Origin: Ornithodoros turicata
Taxonomy: Eukaryota > Arthropoda > Arachnida > Ixodida > Argasidae
Reading direction: 5' to 3'
NCBI RefSeq assembly: GCF_037126465.1
Contig: NC_088204.1
Location: 77,995,807 to 78,059,806 of the forward strand
Length of the DNA stretch: 64,000 bases
Shown here piece by piece: positions 24,401 to 33,120 of the stretch (position 1 is its first letter; the number at the start of each line of letters is the position of its first letter). Made by a program: the position numbers and the translations under genes. The notes beneath the pieces were generated by a model that searched no databases, was not told the DNA's origin, and was given only the letters and a program-made list of their open reading frames with translations.

Positions 24401-25905
24401 TCCGGCGAAAAATGCAGCACGAGAAGTCTGCAACGCCGTTTCGGAAGACTTGAAACGACGCACGCGTTACCTTTCTGTATTACGTATTACGCAGTTTCGA
24501 AGTTGTAGTCATTGTATCACTTACGTACGTCACGTGGCGAAGGAGTGAGAGGGCGCGTTAAGCAGGCTTTCTGTATCTAGGGTGATGTTGTATAAGACTA
24601 GTGCTGCGTTCCAATACCTCGCTCCCGCGAAGCCGCCTGAGTAGGCAGCTGAGTAGACCCCTTTGCTTGTCACTATTGGCGCCGAGAAGTTTGGGAGTCG
24701 CCCCCTGGTGCTCACTGAACGAACCGTGTCGTGGGGATATTCCCGGGCAGTATTCGCACGTTGCATTGTGTATCAAGGCATTGCACGTGTAAGAAACTGC
24801 CCAGCGGTGATCTTTCCTGATAATGCACGAAGAAAACGACATATGTGTTCCAAGTAAGCCACATTTTCATTCCAATATGACAGTTTTTACTGTAAGTAAC
24901 AAAAACGAAACCGAAACGAGGATCCCCACCAAGAAGCGGCACAGTGGCGCCCCTTGTGAGAGTCTCGCCGCCAATTGGAACAGGATTGCCTAGCTGAGGC
25001 GCCCGTGGCGCCATCTCGATGCTCACGCAAGAAATGCGTACGGCGCAAGCGCAGCAGGACTCTAATGCGCTAAGTTTGTAGGACGTCGTGCATAATCTGT
25101 CACCTTCACAACTAAACATGTGTTGCAACTCTCTACGCAGTTACAAAAAACATACCACTATGTGCAGATTTACATTTAAAGCCAGCAGAAACAGCGGGCA
25201 CGCTGGTACCGTCAACGCGCGTCTCCATCCGGGCTCTCAGATGGTCAGGCGTATAACTAGACTGCATCGATGCGCACTAGGCGGTAGCCGACTGAATAGT
25301 GGACTTGGCGAGGTTTGGAACGAGACTTAACATGGCGGCACTTCCGGTTAGACTGCTAGGCAGTCGACTAACCGGGGTATTGCAACGCAGCCTAGGCGTA
25401 ATAGCTCACTCGCATGGGAGCGCCAGAGTCACCAACAGATTTGTCGCCGTACATCCTCATCGCTCTCACTGTTGCCATCTGTGAAAATCCCTTTCACAAT
25501 CCTCCGTAACCTCGATCTTTTCGACGGCAATAGTTTTATAAATTGCATGTGGGAACAGAGGAAAACCCCGTCAAACTCCGTCAGACCTACATCGCTGCTC
25601 TCGTAGCTGTCTGCCCGCGGCTGTCTATCGCCGTTATGATACTCTCGTATGAAACGAACCCCGTTCTGAAGGAGAGGCCTCTAAGTGAACCCTTACCTGT
25701 AGAGCAAGATGGCAGTGGTGGCGGCGAAAACGGCACCAGCCGTTGTAACAATAGCGAGACAGACGAAGATGGCGATGAGCATTCGATGAACGGCGTGAGA
25801 GGAGCCTCCGCCGCTTGTCGAACATCTTTCATGCGGCGCTTCCTCCTCGATATCTTCCACCTCAATGCTCCGAGATCGCGATGGCCTTATTAATTTTGTC
25901 GGCAT
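21468..25905 (-). CDS. Membrane-anchored GH18 chitinase-like protein, catalytically dead
   Basis: Three exons: 25905-25697, 23335-23057 and 22422-21468. All borders are GT-AG and both introns fall in phase 2, giving 480 residues. Residues 1-41 are polar and acidic. Residues 42-69 form one hydrophobic segment without a cleavage site, so a type II signal anchor is likely, with the enzyme-like domain outside the cell. GH18 landmarks follow: VFCVYDN (103), ACIGGS (178), the barrel strand FKGLLIYWKYPG (216-227), LSVSFAGLSFTL, PGWISYYE and IWDLEMDDFAG. In active chitinases the 216-227 segment is FDGxDxDWEYPG. Here all three Asp and the Glu proton donor are replaced (Lys, Leu, Tyr, Lys). Binding or scaffolding is more likely than hydrolysis. 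The 5-prime end is uncertain, since cag precedes the ATG and an upstream exon is possible. Confidence 0.85.
22504..22962. mobile_element. 459-bp fold-back element in an intron of the chitinase-like gene
   Basis: The ends are inverted: GGTGTGTGCAGATAAGCC on the left and the complement of GGTGTGTGCAGATAAACC on the right. Pairing continues inward through TAACTCGTTGTCTAC, CCATGCATTAGAATAGGGCAA and GGTACCGCTAGGGG, so arms exceed 180 bp with some mismatches. It lies wholly inside the intron 22423-23056. No coding capacity. Confidence 0.85.
23336..25696 (-). other. First intron of the chitinase-like gene
   Basis: A 2.4-kb intron between the anchor exon and the first GH18 exon. It carries AGCAGACGAC motifs near 23553 and 24056. 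The frames inside show no recognisable domain. Confidence 0.6.
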
Positions 25906-26069
25906 ACCTGCCAAAAACGACGACAGAACTGTTCTCCTTCCAGGGCACTTTCACTGGTCTACATCAGAACATGGTCCGTTCAACACATCTCCTTCTTCCA
26001 CTGATGGCGTGTGGCGCGACATCACGCGCCAGAGATGTTTCTTCCTCGCACCTATGTGGCCTTTGCTTG

Positions 26070-26113
26070 GCCATAGCCTCCTATATACTGATCAGTATAT
26101 AGGAGGCTATGGC
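26070..26113. repeat. Perfect 44-bp palindrome
   Basis: Centred on TGATCA at 26091/26092 and reading GGCCATAGCC... to ...GGCTATGGC(C) without loop or mismatch. It lies about 165 bp upstream of the assigned start of the chitinase-like gene. Confidence 0.9.
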
Positions 26114-26302
26114 TTGGCACAGCTTCCTGTTGGCACCACCGGTCTGATGGCTGGACGTGCATGCAGAGTTGTATTTGTGCTGTACTCGCCCAGTGTAGGT
26201 CGCTCCAGAACGACTAGTGGAACGCGATGTTTTGCATTGAAATAACCAGCGGATCATGCGCTGTTTCGGCTCTCAAGGAAAAGGAGGACGCAGGGCCCGG
26301 TC

Positions 26303-26815
26303 CAATCGACCTCTCCCTGTTTGTAAACAAATTAAGCATAGTGTTCGACAGCGCCATCAATTTGGTAGAGTTGAACTACGCTCGAAGCTAGAGGCGAAAA
26401 ATCTCGCGCCCGAAGGCCACGGTCTTGAGGGCAGGGCCGGTGCTAGGGGTGTGCGGGGCCTGTTTCACACCAGCAGTAATGAAAAGGTAATAAATTATAA
26501 GATTTTCGCAGTGGGAGATTTTAGCAGTACGGGAAATGGGCAGCAGGAGAGAAGGGTGCGAAACTCTCGGTATAGCTTGCAGGGGTGGCACATTTTCCTT
26601 AAAAGTGGGACCTTTGGCATCATATGACAGAATGGCACATAACACATAACACACGATTAAGTGCATACTTGATATTTTAAAAAATGTAATCCCTGGTTGA
26701 GGGCTTCGTGCGCGGGGCCTAAGGCGGTCGCCTTACTCGCTTACCCCTATCGCCGACCCTGCTTGAGGGAATTACAATGGTCCCCTGCAAGGGACGCGAC
26801 CTTCGGTCCTACTTT
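26303..26815 (+). mobile_element. MITE-B copy interrupted by a hAT-like element
   Basis: The MITE-B part runs 26303-26431 (CAATCGACCTCTCCCTG start) and resumes at 26770-26815 (GACGCGACCTTCGGTCCTAC). The 330-bp block between them is a separate insertion with its own target duplication. The MITE-B 3-prime third is missing after about 26815, where another repeat family begins. Confidence 0.85.
26432..26761. mobile_element. Nested hAT-like non-autonomous element, 8-bp TSD
   Basis: The target duplication CTTGAGGG occurs at 26424-26431 and exactly again at 26762-26769. The ends are inverted: CAGGGCCGGTGCTAGGGGT on the left and, in reverse complement, CAGGGTCGGCGATAGGGGT on the right. CAGGG ends plus an 8-bp duplication are hAT hallmarks. 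The 330-bp body has no transposase. Confidence 0.9.
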
Positions 26816-26819
26816 GACT

Positions 26820-26963
26820 TGGTAACAATTATGAACTGCATAAGTGTCACAAAAAAGGTGCACGCCTCCCGTTTTCAACAAATCAGGAGGAAGAACAATG
26901 TCATTCGAGGTGATGTTTGGCTGAGAGCGTGCTATGCGTTGAAGTTCATTTTCAAGACTTTCG
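26820..26963 (+). repeat. Half copy of fold-back family G
   Basis: ACAATTATGAACTGCATAAG through CCCGTTTTCAACAAATCAGG to GCGTTGAAGTTCATTTTCAA matches the right half of the fold-back at 29425-29673. The left arm is absent, so the junction with MITE-B at about 26816 marks a deletion or rearrangement. Confidence 0.75.
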
Positions 26964-27014
26964 GGCGTCATCATTCCTTCACCTGTTATCGCACCATCTC
27001 ATCTCATCCTGGCT

Positions 27015-27110
27015 ATACAGTCGTGACGCAGCCCACATACGTGAGGCCAACAACGGCAATCCTGTTTTCGTCGCCACCACCATCATTTTTAAGAGTGCAC
27101 GTCAACCAAT
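27015..27110 (+). repeat. SINE body fragment
   Basis: GACGCAGCCCACATACGTGAGGCC and AACAACGGCAAT match, in opposite orientation, the region about 34785-34820 of the SINE at 34780-34960. Only the tail end is present. Confidence 0.45.
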
Positions 27111-27667
27111 CGACTGGACTGGATAGGTTTCAGGAGGTGTGATAACTCGATGCGATGCGCATCGGTCGCATTCATGTTGTGTTCTTCTTTCTTTCGTTGA
27201 AAAAAAAAAAAAAAAAGAGGCAACAGGCTCAAGAGTTGTTTCCGCGACACGTACCATCGTAGTGTGTACGCGCTTGCAAGCGCACCATGTTTTCCATAAT
27301 GTGCAAGCTACTCGGAACTACGGTCTAAAGCACGCCCAACTTTCGCGAAAGGTATTCGAAGCATAAACAAAAAGAGGATCGAAAATTGTCAATTCTGTCG
27401 AAACTGTCGATTCAGCGTGGCTGTCAGAAAAAGAAACGTACTTTGGAAAACAAAGCCGCATGTACGTGTGACGTCACAGACACCTATTCAGCCGCATAAT
27501 ATGGCGTCAAAGCAGGTGACAGGTGTAGGCTTCCCTTGGGGAGTTTTCCAGGATTGGCCTTGGCGCAAGGTATTTCCCGTGTCAGAATCCCAGGTACAAA
27601 AAGACATCTCACCCTTTTGCGCATCGTGTAACGGTTTGCTTTTGAGCAAGGCAAGCAGGTCTCTGGT

Positions 27668-30600
27668 ATGGCATCCAACACTGTTCTTCTCCTGGTGGGA
27701 GTTTGCTGCTGCGTTCTGGTCGGCGTAGCACACGGTGAGTTCTGCGATTTTTGAGTTTTGGATTACGTTATGGTCTCGGTCTGAGACACTACAAATAAGC
27801 GCCGCATTTGCTGGCGTCTAACACGCACCGATACATAACACATCTGTCACGCGGCCATTCCGGTCACCATTGAAGTCAATGGTGATTTAACATCTCGAGC
27901 ACCATTGACGCGCGTTAGTGCTCGTTGCTCTTCGAGGCCAGGACAGGAAATGCTAAGAACAAAAACTTACGTGGGTAATTTTTCGGGTATAGTGAATAAG
28001 AAGTGTGAGAGATGCGGTAAAGAAGAAGAGACTGTAGAACAAAGTGATATAAAGCGAGCGAGCCGGTATAAGCTAATTGATTGAGACATTACCCTGTGTC
28101 GGGGGTAGAGACGAAACAGGTGACGGAACAACAGGACGCAACGAGACTCAAACCAGCAATGAGGGTTCATTTCCACGACACGGGAAAGCACAAAAAGGCA
28201 CAATAAAAGGCTGGGAGCGAGGTTAATATAGGGTAAGCAGGTCAGCGACGGCAGGTTCGATGACAATAGACGACTTCAGAAAATCCCAGAGAGCTTAGCG
28301 CCGCTTTGAACTATGGGAAGGACTGTTCATTCGAGTAATCTCCCAGGATGCAATGCGTACGCAAGGAACACTGGGATTTCCTGAAATCGTCTATTCAAGG
28401 GTTGCTAACACAGCTGGCTGTATGACTCATGGTAGCGGATTCCAGAAGTGTGCCTGACAAGAAATCTTTGTAGTGGAGGACGGGGATGGTACAGTCAAGC
28501 AAATGTTCACAGTTTGGACAGTTGGAGATACAAAATTTTTTTTTGCCCATGTCTTTTGTATAATAACTGGAACCGAGAGGCATCCGCCTTTCGTAGCCAC
28601 CATAATAATAATAATAATAATTCGGGGCTTTACGTCACGCGACATAGCCACCATAATCCACTGCATATATAACGGTAAAATCTATGTTCTGTCAAGTAAC
28701 ACATTCTGCAAGTCATCACTCACGTCAGCTAACGTCATAGTCTCAGCATGAACGCCTGTTTTATTTGTATGAAAGCAGACACAGGAAGGGCGACGAATGG
28801 GATGCAGACGACAGAAGACAGTATCTCGCAATCGCCGCCAGAGCTCGAATCTGGACACCACATAGGCTCAAAGCCAGTTTACCCGAAATAATTTTTACAG
28901 GGCTGTTTCTCGCAGTGGATGACAAATCATAACCTATGGATAGGATTCAGGATCGCCAGATTTAGCCGAGCAATCTAAAAATCATACACCGTTACAATAT
29001 AGTTCGGATTTATCCGAAAAATTGCGCTTTGGGTGGTTCCAGTGACGGAGAACTCAGCATGAAAAGTCATGCGCTGATTGACTGGTTGACGATATTCGTT
29101 GTTTACTTTTGTGTCTAGATTGCCTCAAATCGCGGAAGGGTGATTCTCTTGACCTAATCCCACTATGCGGCGGTCTGTCATTTTAGGATGGGCAAAGCAT
29201 CCGTGTAATGCAGGTGAACCCCACCCTTGCCCAGATGCCCCCCGACATTGGAGTCCCTAAATAGGACACACGGTCTTAGTGACTCCGCGCTACGTAAGGC
29301 CATTTGCCAGGAGGGCCTTGCAAACGTCCACCGTTTGGGGTTTTCAACCAAGATTGTCTTCTGGGATTGTTGGTACATTACTCCTTTAAAAGCGCGGCGA
29401 CATACGGAAGAACAACACACAACACACTCTTAAAAATGAACTTCACCGCATAGCACGCTCCTAGCCAACCATTATCTCGAACGATATCGTTATCTGCCCT
29501 GATTTGTTGAAAACGGGGGGCGTACGCCTTTTCTGTGACAATTATGAACAGCATAAGTGTCACAGAAATGGCGTACGCCTCCCGTTTTCAACAAATCAGG
29601 GCAGATAGCGATATCATTCAAGATGATGGTTTGCTAGGAGCGTGCTATGCGGTGAAGTTCATTTTTAAGAGTGCACGAACAGCTGAGGTTTTCCTTTCGC
29701 TTTCTCTTTGCTTCCATTCTTTCCCTCCTCCGCAAAGTGGACAAGGAGGCACAGGTGACATGACACAAATGTAGTCGTGTTCAACATAAGAAGGAAAAGA
29801 AATCTAGTCCGTCAGCTCTCAAAATATTACTGCGCCGCAGATGGGATGGCTGGGCACAGAGACGTCACTCTCCCTCCTCCGCCAGATAATGTAATCCATC
29901 ACACTCGCTCAGCTTCTGTATTGGCTGTTTAGACTGGCCGCATGAGACCACGCGAGTCCACCCCCATGGCGGCGCTGCTGGATCTTTCCTGGCGCCCTGT
30001 TGTGTCTCCTTATCTCCAACGGCGTATGTAGATGACGGACTAGATTTCTTTTCCTTCTTAAGTTGAACACAACTATAGTCTTCTTGAAAGGATAGCTGTG
30101 AAGTTGTTGCAGCGCAGACAGTAGTATGGAACGCAGGCGAAACCTTATTGCTTATGACGTTATATTACGATTATATTATTATGCTATTATATTATTGCGA
30201 AACCTTGCTATTACATCAAAGAAAACCCGTATTTCAGACATCGTGAAGTGGATCGCGATAGAGATGTCGTTGTCTGTAAGTTCTTCCGCACAACAGTAAG
30301 AGGTTTTCCAAGGCAGCTTCTCATTCTTTTCTGGAGTATGCCGTTTCACTGCCGTCACTTCTTTTTCGAATTTCGGATAACTCAGTCGTAAAAAACACGA
30401 CGACGAAAAAACAACAAAAAACTTGCGATTCTCAGAGAAATAATAAACACCGAAGAACACCCACCGAATATACCATAAATAAACTGTGAAAACTCGGAAC
30501 TGTGCATGTATGGTGGACTAGAAAGACTGCCATACATCACGTGATAATGATGATGATGATGATGTTGATAGTACAGCTGCCTTGTGATTGTCCCCAAGTG

Positions 30601-33054
30601 GACATACGTTCATGGTGTCTGTTTCGTGTAGATTGTTATTGCTGCTTCACCACTAATCTTGTCTTCTCTCCTTCCAGGACAGTCATGCATTGACGTGAGG
30701 CTCCCGAACATACTCGGACTTGGAAATGTAATTACAGTATTCAGCATTGTTCAATTTGTTTTATTACATTAAAAAGGGGATGAGAGACGATTCGTCGTTT
30801 CCTAGCACGCGTTAGAAACATTGTGTTGGACTCCTTAAATTACAGGGAGAGTCAAATTCTTGCTTCAAGATGAACATCCTTTTAGATGCATTAGGGGTAC
30901 AAGTGAGTGTGGGCTATAGCCCTCTTCACTTTCCCTTCGTGTTTCCTATTAGTTACGTCATAATGCCAACCGACGTGTAGGCTTTCATTTCTGCGCATGC
31001 GCGTTTATGTCACTCGTTACTCATTAGAGATAGACGGCATATACTCTGTTTTACTGACAAAATACATCACACCGAGGACAATAAGTTGGTGAACGTAGTC
31101 ATTAATTAATAGCCAATAAAAACGAGTTTGGTGCGAAAGGCCACGTTGAGCGGCACTATCCTCATTGTTGTCAACGTCGTTCCTAAATTCTATATGAGAT
31201 ACGAGCGAGCGAGAAACTGAAGCAGCAAACTTTGACTTCTCTTGCAGTGTTTGAACGGCTCTTTGAGGAACTGTCGCCTGAATTTGGTAAGGAGTAATAA
31301 CGATAATTTTTGCAATAACAATGGTTAAAAAATCGGTTTCGTTGAACAGGACGAGGCCGTTCCACCAGTGGTGCCCCTTGCTGAAGTAAGTTGTCTTTCA
31401 CCCTATCACCCTTTCACCCTTCTTAACTGGAGTGATATTATGAGAGTCTTCATGCAGTGATATTCATTTAAAGTGACCCTTCGGATTAAAAATGTTTTCA
31501 TTTATTTTATTTCCCCCTCCCCCCCCCAAAAAAAAAGCGACGCTGCTCAAAATACTGAGTACCAAAAACATAAATGCAAAAATACGTAGTTTCGGATTCT
31601 CCAAGGAGTAGGTGATGTCATTGAAAGCTCTTGCATCCGACTCCGCTCTCCACCCAACATTTGCAGGCTGCCAGCATTCGCTTTGAGGCGATGGAAATTC
31701 GCCTGCTAGGAGCAATGTTGCCAGCCGCGTTGGCGGATTGCGACCCCATGACGTCACACTTCTCGAAATTGAAAAATTATTTTTGTGATACTTCCACGTC
31801 ACGTAAAAAAAAAACGATATTTTGGTAGAATACTGTATGTGACACGTTGAATGCGACGACGAAAGTATGGTATAGATCTTGATGTCACGACATTTAGTCC
31901 GCAGTGGCACTTGAAGCCCACATTGTAAGTTTGCCGAATCGGTGTCACGGGACATTAACACTGCCGTTCCCTTTGCAGTGTTTAATTGGAGGCCTAGCAG
32001 ACACTCTCAATCCGATTCCCCTGCTGTACAACCTCAGGGATGTTCTTGGCACGGTGCTTCAACGACTTGGCGTTTGTAAGTTGATGGCCTATTACGCTGC
32101 ACCTCTGGCTAGAAGTTCGCCGAATTTGAAAAAGGCGGATTTTGTTCTTGAAAAGCTGCACATTTGTGTGCCCAAGATTTTCTGTAAAATAAGTGAACCC
32201 TCGTTAATGTGACCATCGCCGTTCCAGTGGGTTTCGGTCATAAAGCGAATTGTCATACTAGCAAGAAAGGCACACGCCGGACAGACGGCTACGCGGAACA
32301 AAAGCCTATACGTAGTCATACGATCATTTATTTTGTGAAAAAGTCCGTTACCAATGTCTAGTTGGAGCAATTATCAGAGTAAAAAAAACCGGGCATGTTG
32401 GTGTTGATCTTGCATATAGATGAACTAGCACTGGGAGAGGTACAGAGAGAAGAGACCACGGGACAAGTGCCAGACTTCCAACAAACGAATTTATTGTCAA
32501 CATAGTACTCTCTTTAAATGTCACACTCACACGTCTAATACGTCATCACGCGTCATCACGCGTCATCACGCGAGAAATCCTTTCATAGTTCCTTTAACAG
32601 TCGAGCGTGGTGTCGGCCCCTCTGGCGGACATTGGAGGCGATACATGTGTGTAACGACTGTGCTTTCCAATGTAACAAAATTTAATCCCCAGAAGAACTT
32701 AATTGTTATTTGCACAGTGTATACCCACAACTTAAAAAAAAAATGTTTGCGTCTTCTTCCAGCTGTGAGCATCAATCCCGTGCTGAATTTCCTCTGCAGT
32801 CCTCTGGGCATCAACCTGCTGAACTGCGAAGCAGTTGGCTTCAGGGGAGTGTGTGGATCTCCCATATCTGTCAGCTTACCCAGTGCACTGAACGTGGGAG
32901 AGGTAGGTCTAGCATTTCCATTATGTTATTCAGAATTGTGTACTTAATTGATGTGGTTAATTTTTATTCTTCCAGTGTCTCAACCGGACCTTGGTCTTCT
33001 GCGAAGCGGGAGAACGCGTCACGGTGAGTTTTCATTTCATCATCATCTTGTTGC

Positions 33055-33120
<66 letters not shown>

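Noticed and set aside
31464..31961. 165-codon minus-strand frame
   Set aside because: Antisense to an intron of the secreted-protein gene, no recognisable domain, includes homopolymer runs.
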